Assembly (NCBI RefSeq): GCF_002575655.3
Contig: NC_053037.3
Coordinates: 320,877,294 to 320,941,293, forward strand
Length of the DNA stretch: 64,000 nt
DNA from: Aegilops tauschii subsp. strangulata
Lineage: Eukaryota > Streptophyta > Magnoliopsida > Poales > Poaceae
Reading direction: 5' to 3'
Part shown: positions 1 through 11,192 of the stretch, one piece after another
How the letters are laid out: each line of letters begins with the position of its first letter
Numbering within the stretch: position 1 is the first letter of the stretch
The notes under the pieces: generated by a model
The model's input: only the letters and a program-made list of their open reading frames with translations
What the model was told of the DNA's origin: nothing
The model's database searches: none
Program-made: the position numbers and the translations under genes

Positions 1-359
1 TAATGAGTTAGTTGCGGGATGATGCATTACGGAACGACTAAAGAGACTTGTCGATAACGAGAGTGAACTAGGTATGATGATACCGACGATCGAATCTCGG
101 GCAAGTAACATACCGATGACAAAGGGAACAACGTATGTTGTTATGCGGTTTGACTGATAAAGATCTTCATAGAATATATAGGAGCCAATATGAGCATCCA
201 GGTTCCGCTATTGGTTATTGACCGGAGATGTGTCTCGGTCATGTCTACATAGTTCTCGAACCCGTAGGGTCCGCACGCTTAACGTGCGATAAGGATTTGT
301 ATTATCAGTTATATGTGATTTGATGACCAAAGTTTGTTCGGAGTCCCGGACGAGATCAC

Positions 360-1943
360 TGATACGTCTCCAACATATCTATAATTTTTTATTGTCCCAT
401 GCTATTATATTATCTGTTTTGGATGTTTAATGGGCTTTAATATACCTTTTATTTTATTTTTTGGGACTAACCTATTAACCGAAGGCCCAATGCAAATTGC
501 TGTTTTTTTGCCTATTTCAGTGTTTCGCAGAAAAGGAATATCAAACGGAATCCAAACGGAATGAAACTTTCACGAGGATCGTTTTTGGAACAAATGCAAT
601 CCAGGAGACTTGGAGTGGACGTCAAGGAAGCAACGAGGCAGCCACGAGGCAGGAGGGTGAGCCCTAGGGGGTGGGCGCGCCCCCCCACCCTCGTGGGCCC
701 CTCGTAGCTCCACCGACCTACTTCTTTCGCCTATATATACTCTTATACCCTGAAAACATCCAGGGGAGCCACGAGACAGTTTTTCCACCGCCGCAACATT
801 CTGTACCCGTGAGATCCGATCTTGGGGCCTTTTCCGGCGCTCCGCCGGAGGGGGATTCGATCATGGAGGGCTTTTACATCAACACCATGGCCTCTCCGAT
901 GATGTGTGAGTAGTTTAGCATAGACCTTCGGGTCCATTGTTATTAGCTAAATGGCTTCTTCTCTCTCTTTGGATCTCAATACAAAGTTCTCCTCGATTCT
1001 CTTGGAGATCTATTCGATGTAATACTTTTTGCGGTGTGTTTGTCGAGATCCGATGAATTGTGGGTTTATGATCAAGATTATCTATGAACAATATTTGATT
1101 CTTCTCTGAATTCTTATATGCATGATTTGATATCTTTGCAAGTCTCTTCGAATTATCAGTTTGGTTTGGCCTACTAGATTGATCTTTCTTGCAATGGGAG
1201 AAGTGCTTAGCTTTGGGTTCAATCTTGCGATGTCCTTTCCCAGTGACAGCAGGGGCAGCAAGGCACGTATTGTATTGTTGCCATCGATGATAAAAAGATG
1301 GGGTTTATATCATATTGCTTGAGTTTATCCCTCATCATGTCATCTTGCTTAATGTGTTACTCTGTTCTTATGAACTCAATACTCTAGATGCATGTTGGAT
1401 AGCGGTCGATGTGTGGAGTAATAGTAGTAGATGCAGAATCTTTTCGGCCTACTTGACACGGACGTGATGCCTATGTTCATGATCATGCCTAGATATTCTC
1501 ATAACTATGCGCTTTTCTATCAATTGCTCGACTGTAATTTGTTCACCCACCGTAAAATATGCTATCTTGAGAGAAGCCACTAGTGAAACCTATGGCCCCC
1601 GGGTCTATTTTCCATCATATTAATCTCCCGCCAACGTGTTATTTCTGTCGCCGTTTATTTTGCAATCTTTACTTTTCAATCTATACAACAAAAATACCAA
1701 AAATATTTGTCTTATTATCTTTATCAGATCTCACTTTTGCAAGTGGCCGTGAAGGGATTGACAACCCCTTTATCGCGTTGGTTGCAAGGTTCTTAATTGT
1801 TTGTGCAGGTACTAGGGATTTGCGTGTAGTCTCCTACTGGACTGATACCTTGGTTCTAAAAAACTAAGGGAAATACTTACGCTACTTTGCTGCATCACCC
1901 TTTCCTCTTCAAGGGAAAACCAACGCATGCTCAAGAGGTAACA
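360..1943 (+). repeat. 5' LTR of Sabrina-like element
   Basis: It starts TGATACG and ends AGGTAACA. A GC-rich inverted repeat at 641-708 precedes a TATA box at 731-740 (CTATATATAC). It has about 50 differences from the 3' LTR in the first 600 bp (my count), so this is an old insertion. Confidence 0.9.
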
Positions 1944-1954
1944 AGAAGGATTTC

Positions 1955-2041
1955 TGGCACCGTTGCCGGGGAGATTTGCGCCAAGTCAAGTCAAGATTTG
2001 ATCTCCCGTCAACTAGCCATTTCTGGCACCGTTGCCGGGGA
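1955..2041 (+). other. Primer binding site, present twice (tRNA-Asp type)
   Basis: TGGCACCGTTGCCGGGGA at 1955-1972 is complementary to the 3' end of plant tRNA-Asp(GUC) with one mismatch. An identical 18-mer recurs at 2024-2041 as part of a 69-bp tandem duplication. The first copy lies 11 bp from the LTR end and is the likely functional one. Confidence 0.8.
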
Positions 2042-2214
2042 GATCTACGCACAAGTCAATACATACCAAGTACCCATCACAAACTCTTATCCCTCGCATT
2101 ACATTATTTGCCAGTTACCTCTCGTTTTCCTCTTCCCCACTTCACTTTTGCCGTTTTATTCGCCCTTTTTCGTGCGTCTCTTTTCGCTTGCCTCTTGTGT
2201 GCCTGTTTGCCCTG

Positions 2215-3360
2215 ATGGCCTTGCCTAAAAACGTTGATCCTCACCTTAGAAGGTTGGAAGAAATTGAAAACAACCTTAGAAGCTTTATGACTTTGCAATT
2301 TGAGCATAATAATTTCTTCAGAAACGAGCTGAAGGAACAAAAAGGTTTTATTTAGTACATGAATAAAGAGCTTGATGATATGTCTAAGGAATTTTATGGT
2401 CTGAAATCTCAGTTTGCCCATCTTGAAAATTTAGTAGGCCAAATTTCGGATAAGCAAGCCACCTTAGTTAATAAGATGGCCGCCAAACCGGAAGAGCTAG
2501 AGGGTAATAATGATGAAGATCTAAAAGTGATTGATGTGTCTCCTATTAAATCTTTGTTTTCCAATATGAATCTTGATAATGATGGGACTGGAGATGAGTC
2601 AACTTTAGTTAAAAGGCGTCCCAATGATTCGGAGTTTTTAAATCTTGATGCAAAAATTGGTAAAAGTGGAATTATAGAGGTCAAAACTTTAAATAGCAAT
2701 GAACCCACTATCTTGGATTTCAAGGAATTTAATTATGACAATTGTTCTTTGATAGATTGTATCTCCTTGTTGCAATCCGTGTTAAATTCTCCTCATGCTT
2801 ATAGTCAAAATAACGCTTTTACCAAACATATAGTTGATTCTTTAATGCAATCCTATGAAGAAAAACTTGAATTAGAAGTTTCTGTCCCTAGAAAAATTTA
2901 AGATGAGTGGGAACCTACTATTAAAATTAAGATTAAAGATCATGAATGCTATGCTTTGTGTGATTTGGGTGCTATTGTTTCCACGATTCCAAAAACTTTA
3001 TGTGTTGTGTTAGGTTTCCGTGAATTTGATGACTGTTCTTTAAATTTGCATCTTGCGGATTCCACCATTAAGAAACCTATGGGAAGGATTAATGATGTTC
3101 TTATTGTTGCAAATAGGAATTATGTGCCCGTAGATTTCATTGTTCTTGATATAGATTGCAATCCTACATGTCCTATTATTCTTGGTAGACCTTTCCTTAG
3201 AACGATTGGTGGTATTATTGATATGAAAGAAGGAAATATTAGATTCCTATTTTCATTAAGGAAAGGCATGGAACACTTTCCTAGGAAGAAATATAAATTG
3301 CCTTATGAATCTATTATGAGAGCCACTTATGGATTGCATACCAAAGATGAAAATACCTAG
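2215..3360 (+). pseudogene. gag/aspartic-protease-like frame of the Sabrina-like element, two nonsense codons
   Basis: One reading frame runs from ATG 2215 to TAG 3358-3360 and is broken by TAG at 2353-2355 and TAA at 2899-2901, with no frameshift. The N-terminal part is predicted helical (LRRLEEIENNLRS, then HLENLVGQISDKQATLVNKM), as in Athila-like Gag. The C-terminal part carries an aspartic-protease-like core: CDLGAIVSTIP near 2956-2990, where classical enzymes have D-S/T-G-A, and IILGRPFLRT near 3176-3205. The Leu in place of Ser/Thr is common in wheat Athila-like frames, so catalysis is doubtful. Nothing downstream resembles pol. The protein is a remnant of particle-forming functions; whether it was ever sufficient for packaging cannot be told here. 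Confidence 0.75.
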
Positions 3361-6214
3361 ATCTATTCTTGTTTTTATGCCTAGCTAGGGGCGTTAAACG
3401 ATAGCGCTTGTTTGGAGGCAACCCAATTTTATTTTTGTTCCTTGCTTTTTGTGTTTGTGCCAAGTAGAACCTTTGGGAAGACTTGGGTGAAGTCTTTGTG
3501 ATCTTGCTTTAAAAAACAGAAACTTTAGCGCTCACAAGATTAGCTGCCATTTTTTACTGGAGAGTGATTTTTGGTTGATTCTTTTTGAAGATGATTAATA
3601 GATAAATTCCTCACGTTCACCAATTTATTTAAGAATTTTTGGAGTTGCAGAAGTATACGTTTGATACAGATTACTACAGACTGTTCTGTTTTTGACAGAT
3701 TCTGTTTTTCGTGTGTTGGTTGCTTATTTTGATGAATCTATGGCTAGTATCGGGGGGTATGAACCATAGAGAAGTTGGAATACAGTAGTTTTAACATCAA
3801 TATAAATAAAGGATGAGTTCATTACAGTACCTTAAAGTGGTGGTTTGTTTTATTTCACTAACGGAGCTCATGAGATTTTTTGTTGAGTTTTGTGTTGTGA
3901 AGTTTTCAAGTTTTTGGGTAAAGATTTGATGGATTTTGGAACAAGGAGTGGCAAGAGCCTAAGGTTGGGGATGCCCAAGGCACCCCAAGGTAAAATTCTT
4001 GGACAACCAAAAGCCTAAGCTTGGGGATGCCCCGGAAGGCATCCCCTCTTTCGTCTTCGTCTATCGGTAACTTTACTCGATGCTATATTTTTATTCACCA
4101 CATGATATGTGTTTTGCTTGGAGCGTCTTGTATTATTTGAGTCTTTGATTTTTAGTTTACCACAATCATCCTTGCTGTATACACCTTTTGGAGAGACACA
4201 CATGAATCAGAATTCATTAGAATACTCTATGTGCTTCACTTATATCTTTTGAGCTAGATAATTTTGCTCTAGTGCTTCACTTATACCTTTTTAGAGCACG
4301 GTGGTGGTTTTATTTTGTAGAAATTATTGATCTCTCATGCTTCACTTATATTATTTTGAGAGTCTTTTAGAACAGCATGGTAATTTGCTTTGGCTATAAT
4401 ATTAGTCCTAATATGATAGGCATCCAAGATGGGTATAATAAAAACTTTCATATAGAGTGCATTAAATACTATGATAAATTTGATACTTGATAATGGTTTT
4501 GAGATATAAAGGTGGTAATGTTAGAGTCATGCTAGTCGGGTAATTATTAAATTGAGAAATACTTGTGTTGAGGTTGGCAAGTCCCGTAGCATGCACGTAT
4601 GGTAAATGTTGTGTGACAAATTTGAAGCATGGGGTGCTCTTTGATTGCTTTCCTTATGAGTGGCGGTCGGGGACGAGCGATGGTCTTTTCCTACCAATCT
4701 ATCCCCCTAGGGGCATGCGTAGTAGTACTTTGCTTTGAGGGCTAATAAACCTTTGCAATAAGTATATGAGTTCTTTATGACTAATGTGAGTCCATGGATT
4801 ATACACACTCTTACCTTTCCGCAATTTGCTAGCCTCTACGGTATCGTGCATTGCCCTTTCTCACCTTGAGAGTTGGTGCAAACTTCACCGGTGCATCCAA
4901 ACCCCGTGATATGATACGCTCTATCACACATAAGCCTCCTTATATCTTCCTCAAAACAGCCACCATACCTACCTATTATGCCATTATAGCCATTCCGAGA
5001 TATATTGCCATGCAACTTTCCACCGTCCCATTTATTATGACATGCTCCATCATTGTCATATTGCTTTGCATGATCATGTACTTGACATCGTATTTGTGGC
5101 AAAGCCACCTTCATAATTTTTTCATACATGTCGCTCTTGATTCATTGCATATCCTGGTACACTGCCGGAGGCATTCACATAGAGTCATATTTTGTTCTAA
5201 GTATTGAGTTGTAATTCTTGGGTTGTAAGTAAATAGAAGTGTGATGATTTTCATTATTAGAGCATTGTCCCATATGAGGAAAGGATGATGGAGACTATGA
5301 TTCCCCCACAAGTCGGGATGAGACTCCAGACTAAAAATAAATAAAAATAAATAAAAGAGGCCAAAGAAGCCCAAATAAAAAATAGGCCAAAGAGCCCAAA
5401 TGAAAAAAATGAGAGAAAAAGAGAGAAGGGACAATGTTACTATCCTTTTTCCACACTTGTGCTTCAAAATAGCACCATGATCTTCATGATAGAGAGTTTC
5501 TGATTTTGTCACTTTCATATACTAGTGGGAATTTTTCATTATAGAACTTGGCTTGTATATTCCAATGATGGGCTTCCTCAAAATGCCCTAGGTCTTCGTG
5601 AGCATGCAAGTTGGATGCACACCCACTTAGTTTCTTTTGATGAGCTTTCATACACTTGTAGCTCTAGTGCATCCGTTGCATGGCAATCCCTACTCCTCGC
5701 ATTGACATCAATTGATGGGCATCTCCATAGCCCGTTGATTAGCCGCATAAATGTGAGACTTTTTTTTGTCTTCTCACATAACCCCTATCATCATACTCTA
5801 CTCCACCCATAGTGTTATATCCATGGCTTGCTCTCATGTATTGCGTGAGGGTTGGAAAAGCTGAAGCGCGTTAAAAAGTATGAACCAATTGTTCGGCTTG
5901 TCATCGGGGTTGTGCATGATGGGAGCATTTTGTGTGACGAAAATGAAGCATGACCAAACTATATGATTTTGTAGAGATAAGCTTTCTTTGGCTATGTTAT
6001 TTTGATAAGACATAATTGCTTGGTTAGCATGCTTGAAGTATTACTATTTTTATGTCAATATTAAACTTTTATCTTGAATCTTTTGGATCTGAACATTCAT
6101 GCCACAATAAAGAGAATTACATTGAAAATTATGTCAGGTAGCATTCCACATCAAAAATTCTGTTTTTATCATTTACCTACTCGAGGACGAGTTGGAATTA
6201 AGCTTGGGGATGCT
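3361..6214 (+). other. Non-coding 3' internal region of the Sabrina-like element with polypurine tract
   Basis: I see no credible gene. Two AAGCTTGGGGATGCC-like motifs (near 3962 and 4017) resemble the true polypurine tract at 6196-6214. The short open frames on either strand have low-complexity composition and no domain motifs. Confidence 0.7.
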
Positions 6215-7798
6215 TGATACGTCTCTAACGTATCTATAATTTTTGATTGTTCCATGCTATTATATTATCTGTTTCGGACGTTTAATGGGATTTAATATAC
6301 CTTTTTATATTATTTTTTGGTACTAAGCTATTAACCGAAGGCCCAGTGCAAATTGCTGTTTTTTGCCTATTTCAGTGTTTCGCAGAAAAGGAATATCAAA
6401 CAGAATCCAAATGGAATGAAACTTTCGCTAGGATCGTTTTTGGAACAAACGCAATCCAGGAGACTTGGAGTGGACGTCAAGGAAGCAACCAGACGGCCAC
6501 GAGGCAGGAGGGCACGCCCAGGGGGTGGGCGCGCCCCCACCCTCGTGGGCCCCTCGTAGCTCCACCGACCTACTTCCTTCACCTATATATACTCTTATAC
6601 CCTGAAAACATCCAGGGGAGCCACGAAACACTTTTTCCACTGCCGCAACCTTCTGTACTCGTGAGATCCCATCTTGGGGCCTTTTTCGGCGCTTCGTCGG
6701 AGGGGGAATCGACCACGGAGGGCTTCTACATCAAGACCATGGCCTCTCTGACGATGTGTGAGTAGTTTACCATAGACCTTCGGGTCCATAGTTATTACCT
6801 AGACGGCTTCTTCTCTCTCTTTGGATCTCAATACAAAGTTCTCCTCGATTCTCTTGGAGATCTATTCGATGTAATACTTTTTGCGGTGTGTTTGTCGAGA
6901 TCCAATGAATTGTGGGTTTATGATCAAGATTATCTATGAACAATATTTGATTCTTCTCTGAATTCTTATATGCATGATTTGATATCTTTGCAAGTCTCTT
7001 CGAATTATCAGTTTGGTTTGGCCTACTGGATTGATCTTTCTTGCAATGGGAGAAGTGCTTAGCTTTGGGTTCAATCTTGCGGTGTCCTTTCCCAATGATA
7101 GCAGGGGTAGCAAGGTACGTATTGTATTGTTGCCATCGAGGATGAAAAGACGGGGTTTATATCATATTGCTTGAGTTTATCCCTCTACATCATGTCATCT
7201 TGCTTAATGCGTTACTCTGTTCTTATGAACTTAATACTCTAGATGCATGCTGGATAGCGGTCGATGTGTGGAGTAATAGTAGTAGATGCAGAATTGTTTC
7301 GGTCTACTTGACACGGACGTGATGCCTATGTTCATGATCATGCCTAGATATTCTCATAACTATGCGCTTTTCTATCAATTGCTCGACAGTAATTTGTTCA
7401 TCCACCGTAAAATATGCTATCTTGAGAGAAGCCACTAGTGAAACCTATGGCCCCCGGGTCTATTTCCCATCATATTAATCTCCCGCCCACGAGTTATTTC
7501 TGTCGCCGTTTATTTTGCAACCTTTACTTTTCAATCTATACAACAAAAATACCAACAATATTTCTCTTATTATCTTTATCAGATCTCACTTTTGCAAGTG
7601 TCCATGAAGGGATTGAGAACCCCTTTATCGCGTTGGTTGCAAGGTTCTTAATTGTTTGTGCAGGTACTAGGGATTTGTGTGTAGTCTCCTACTGGATTGA
7701 TACCTTGGTTCTCAAAAACTGAGGGAAATACTTACGCTACTTTGCTGCATCACCCTTTCCCCTTCAAGGGAAAACCAACGCATGGTCAAGAGGTAGCA
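6215..7798 (+). repeat. 3' LTR of Sabrina-like element
   Basis: 1584 bp, the same length as the 5' LTR, starting TGATACG directly after the polypurine tract and ending AGGTAGCA. The same inverted repeat (6496-6560) and TATA box (6583-6592) are present. Confidence 0.9.
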
Positions 7799-8613
7799 AT
7801 CACGGACATGAAGAGGAGTCTAAAAAAGGTCGAGACATAAAGATTGATATATTGGACGATGTTATTCGGACACCGGATGAGTTCCGGAAGGTACTGGATA
7901 AATATCGGAGTGCCGGAGGGTTATCGGAACCCCCCGGGGGAACTAATGGGCCTACATGGGCTTCAGTGGGGAGAGAGAAGGGCCACAAGGGGCTGGCTGC
8001 AAGCCCCCTCCTTGGGTCCTAATTGGACTAGGGGAAGGGGGCGGCGCCCCCCTTTCCTTCCCTTCCCCCTCTCCCTTCCTCCTCCCCCCTTCCACCAAGT
8101 GGAATCCTACTAGGACTTGGAGTCCTAGTAGGACTCCTCTCCTTGGCGTGCCCTACAGGGGCCGGCCGGCCTCCCCCTCCCTCCTTTATATACGGGGGCA
8201 GGGGGCACCCTAGAACACACAATATCAATTGTCTTAGCCGTGTGCGATGCCCCCTCCACAGTTACACACCTCGGTCATATCGTCATAGTGCTTAGGCGAA
8301 GCCCTGCGCCGGTAACTTCATCATCACCATCGCCACGCCGTCATGCTGACGAAACTCTCCCTCGTCCTCAACTGGATCAAGAGATCGAGGGACGTCATCG
8401 AGCTGAACGTGTGCTGAACGCGGAGGTGCCGTACGTTCGGTACTGGGATCGGTTGGATCGCGAAGACGTTCGACTACATCAACCGCGTTACTAAACCCTT
8501 CTGCTTTCGAACTACGAGGGTACATGGACACACTCTCCCGTCTCATTGCTATGCATCTCCTAGATAGATCTTGCGTGATCGTAGGAAAATTTGAAATACT
8601 ACGTTCCCCAACA

Positions 8614-10080
8614 AGTTGCTGTTTTTTGCTTGTTTTTTACATCGCAGGAAATCAATATCAAACAGAGTCCAAACACCGCGAAACTTTTTGTGGATTTTTA
8701 TGGACCAGAAGACATTCAATAGGCCAGAGCAGCACCTGGGGGGTGCCCCGAGGGGGGCACAACTCACCAGGGTGCGTCTGGGGGCCCAGGCGCGCCCAGG
8801 TGGGTTGTGCCCACCTCGATGGCCTCCCGCACCCCCTCTTTACCCTATAAATTCCCAAATATTGCAAAACCCTCGGGGTTAACCTAAATCAGAAGTTCCG
8901 CCGCCGCAAGGCTCTGTATCCACCGAAAACCAGTCTAGACCCTGTTCCGGCACCCTGCCTAAGGGGGAATCATCACCGGTGGCCATCTTCATCAACCCGG
9001 CGGCCACCACGATGAGGAGGGAGTAGTCCACCCTCGGGGCTGAGGGTTTGTACCACCAGCTTTGTGTTTAATCTCTCTCTCTCTCTCACTCTTGTTCTTG
9101 AGATGTCACGATCTTGATGTATTCCGGGCTTTGTTAATATAGTCGGATCATATGGTGTTTTCCCCTCTCTATCTTGTTGTGATGAATTGAGTTTTTCCCT
9201 TCGAGGTTTCGTTATTATCGGATTGAATACTTTTATGGATTTGAGAACACTTGATATATGTCTTGCAATTGAATACTCGTGGTGACAGTGGGGTATCGTA
9301 TTGATTCACTTGGTATATGTTTTGGCACTCAACGCGCGGATTCCCGAGGTGACATTGGGGTAATATATGCATAGGGGTTGATGCATGTTCTTGTCTTTGT
9401 TTCTCCGGTAGAAATCTTGGGACACTCTTTGAAGTTCTTTGTGTTAGATTGAGTATTATGAATATGAATTTGCTTTGGTGTTATTTTAGTACGAACTCTA
9501 GGATAGATCGAACAGAAAGAATAGCTTTGTGTTATTTTAGTACGAACTCGGAAAGAATAGCTTTGAGGTGGTTTCCTACCCTACAAACAATTTATTCTTA
9601 TGTTCTCCGCTAGATAGGAACTTTGGAGTGATTCTTCATCGCACTTTGAGGGATGGTTATATGATCCAATTATATTAGCATTATTGAGAGATTGCACTAG
9701 CAAAAGTACGGACCCTAGGACTCATTTTCAAGCATTGCGATACGTTTGTGCTCACTTTTGTTACTTGCTACCTTGCTGTTTTTTAATGTTCTTATTACAA
9801 AAATCAATATCTACTATCATTACTACGCTTTTATCACCATCTCTTTGCCAAACTAGTGCACCTATACAAATTACCATTGTATTTGGTGTGTTGGGGACAC
9901 AAGAGACTTTTTATTATTTGGTTGCAGGGTTGTTTGAGAGAGACCATCTTCATCCTACGCCTCACACGGATTGATAAACCTTAGGTCATCCACTTGAGGG
10001 AAATTTGCTACTTTCCTACAAAACTTTGTGCTTGGAGGCCCAACACGAGTCTACAAGAACAAGTTATATAGTAGACATCC
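8614..10080 (+). repeat. 5' LTR of element C (front part outside the window)
   Basis: A GC-rich inverted repeat at 8755-8812 precedes a TATA box at 8845-8853 (CTATAAATT). The LTR ends GTAGACATCC; the 3' copies end GTAGACATCA, so the terminal CA has mutated to CC. Positions 9478-9560 contain a short internal repeat of a TGTTATTTTAGTACGAACTC block. Confidence 0.75.
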
Positions 10081-10090
10081 AGCTCTTTTC

Positions 10091-10108
10091 TGACGCCAAT
10101 GCCGGGGA
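10091..10108 (+). other. Degenerate tRNA-Asp-type primer binding site of element C
   Basis: TGACGCCAATGCCGGGGA lies 10 bp after the LTR and differs at three positions from the perfect complement of tRNA-Asp(GUC). Confidence 0.65.
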
Positions 10109-10205
10109 GGTGAGTGCATGAAGGTATATCTTTAGATCTTGCAATTGTATCTTTTAGTTTCTTGTTTTTCACTAGTTTGGTTTATAAAAGAAAACTACAT
10201 AAAAA

Positions 10206-11192
10206 ATGGAATTGAGGTTGCATCATATTATTGATCATCTTTATAATATCTTTCTTGAAAATGATGGTTCGGAAAATTGTGCTCAATTGATAAAAGAAGA
10301 ATTGAATAGAATGTTGGGTATAAATGATGCGCCTGATTGCAATGTTGTTAGTATGAATTCTTTGAATATCCATGATGCTAATGATATGCAAAGCCATAAG
10401 CTTAGGGATGCCATGTTTGATGAAGATGATATTTTTAGTCCCTCGAGATTTGATGTGAAAATTTCTTATAATGATTGCATGCCTCCTATTTATGATGATT
10501 ATAATGATGAAAGTGGATTTGGAGAGGTCATGACTTTATTTAGTGATGAATCCACCATTTTGGATGAGGCTTCAATTGACTATGATAACAAAGTTGTTAT
10601 CTATGATGATTATGGTGATGACATGTATGCTATAAAGAATAATGATAACCATGAAACTTGTCATCATTATTTTAATTTTCACTCTCATGATAGTTATTTT
10701 GTTGAGTTTGCTCCCACTACTATTGATGAGAAGAAATTTGATTATGTGGAGAGTAATAAAATTTCTATGCTTATGCGTCATGAAAATAATGCTTTATGTG
10801 ACGGTTATATTGTTGAATTTCTTTATGATGCTACTGAAAATTATTATGAGGGAGGAACTTATGCTTGTAGGAATTGCAATAATATCAAGTTTCATCTCTA
10901 TGTGTTGAAAGTTTTGAAGTTATGCTTGTTTTTCCTTCCCATGCTAGTTGATTTCTGTTCCCATAAGTTGTTTGCTCACAAAATCCCTATGCATAGGAAA
11001 TTGGTTAGACTTAAATTTGCTAGTCATATGCTTCATGATGCTCTCTTTGTTTTTCAATCTTTATCTTTTATGCGAGCATCATTGAAATCATCATGCCTAG
11101 CTAAAAGGCATAAAAGAAAAGCGCTTGTTGGGAGACAACCCAACACTTTTAGCTACTATTTTGTGTGTGTTCACATGATTAATCTACTGTAG
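10206..11192 (+). CDS. Intact acidic ORF of element C, 328 aa, function unknown
   Basis: The ATG lies 98 bp after the primer site, where gag would be expected, and the frame is open for 328 codons. The protein is rich in Asp, Asn and Tyr (for example IYDDYGDDMYAIKNNDN in the middle) with a Cys pair YACRNC and a hydrophobic stretch LYVLKVLKLCLFFLPMLVD near residues 230-248. The last 30 or so residues follow a point where related copies, as I recall them, stop (LSFM), so the C-terminus may be a read-through extension. I recognise no retroviral Gag, zinc knuckle, protease or polymerase motif. Related frames occur in wheat Athila-like repeats, but no role is known to me. It could also be a decayed gag that has stayed open by chance. 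Confidence 0.55.
   Translation: MELRLHHIIDHLYNIFLENDGSENCAQLIKEELNRMLGINDAPDCNVVSMNSLNIHDANDMQSHKLRDAMFDEDDIFSPSRFDVKISYNDCMPPIYDDYNDESGFGEVMTLFSDESTILDEASIDYDNKVVIYDDYGDDMYAIKNNDNHETCHHYFNFHSHDSYFVEFAPTTIDEKKFDYVESNKISMLMRHENNALCDGYIVEFLYDATENYYEGGTYACRNCNNIKFHLYVLKVLKLCLFFLPMLVDFCSHKLFAHKIPMHRKLVRLKFASHMLHDALFVFQSLSFMRASLKSSCLAKRHKRKALVGRQPNTFSYYFVCVHMINLL

Larger units (their letters stand above)
360..7798 (+). mobile_element. Complete Sabrina-like Gypsy (Athila group) retrotransposon, non-autonomous
   Basis: The element begins TGATACGTCT, is flanked by the 5-bp target duplication ATCAC, and has two LTRs of exactly 1584 bp. Order: LTR, duplicated Asp-tRNA primer site, gag/protease-like frame, about 2.9 kb without coding capacity, polypurine tract at 6196-6214 (TTAAGCTTGGGGATGCT core), LTR. 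No reverse transcriptase, RNase H or integrase is visible, so it must have moved with enzymes supplied in trans. The family name Sabrina rests on recalled LTR and 3'-internal text and is likely but unverified. Confidence 0.9.
1..8613 (+). mobile_element. BARE/WIS/Angela-type Copia LTR, 5' truncated by window, split by an insertion
   Basis: Two blocks, 1-359 and 7804-8613, form one LTR interrupted by the Sabrina-like element; ATCAC is duplicated at 355-359 and 7799-7803. The text matches my memory of BARE/WIS/Angela LTRs: a run about cold-spot phrases such as the 'cccgtagggtccgcacgc' block near 258, the CCCCCCGGGGG block near 7933, a TATA box at 8185-8193, and a terminus GTTCCCCAACA ending at 8613. 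No methionine-tRNA primer site follows 8613, so this is a 3' LTR or a solo LTR rather than a 5' LTR. It ends inside the LTR of element C, which it therefore interrupts. Confidence 0.8.

Noticed and set aside
671..913. Small plus-strand frame in the Sabrina-like LTR
   Set aside because: Covers the inverted repeat and TATA box; not conserved between the two LTRs (the equivalent at 6346-6765 differs in frame and length).
5111..5518. Minus-strand frame with a hydrophobic stretch in the Sabrina-like element
   Set aside because: Produced by an AT-rich 'aaataaaaaata' run; no start context, no homologous frame in element C.
9077..9098. CT dinucleotide run as a functional microsatellite
   Set aside because: An ordinary short simple repeat inside the C LTR, present again at 13695-13712.
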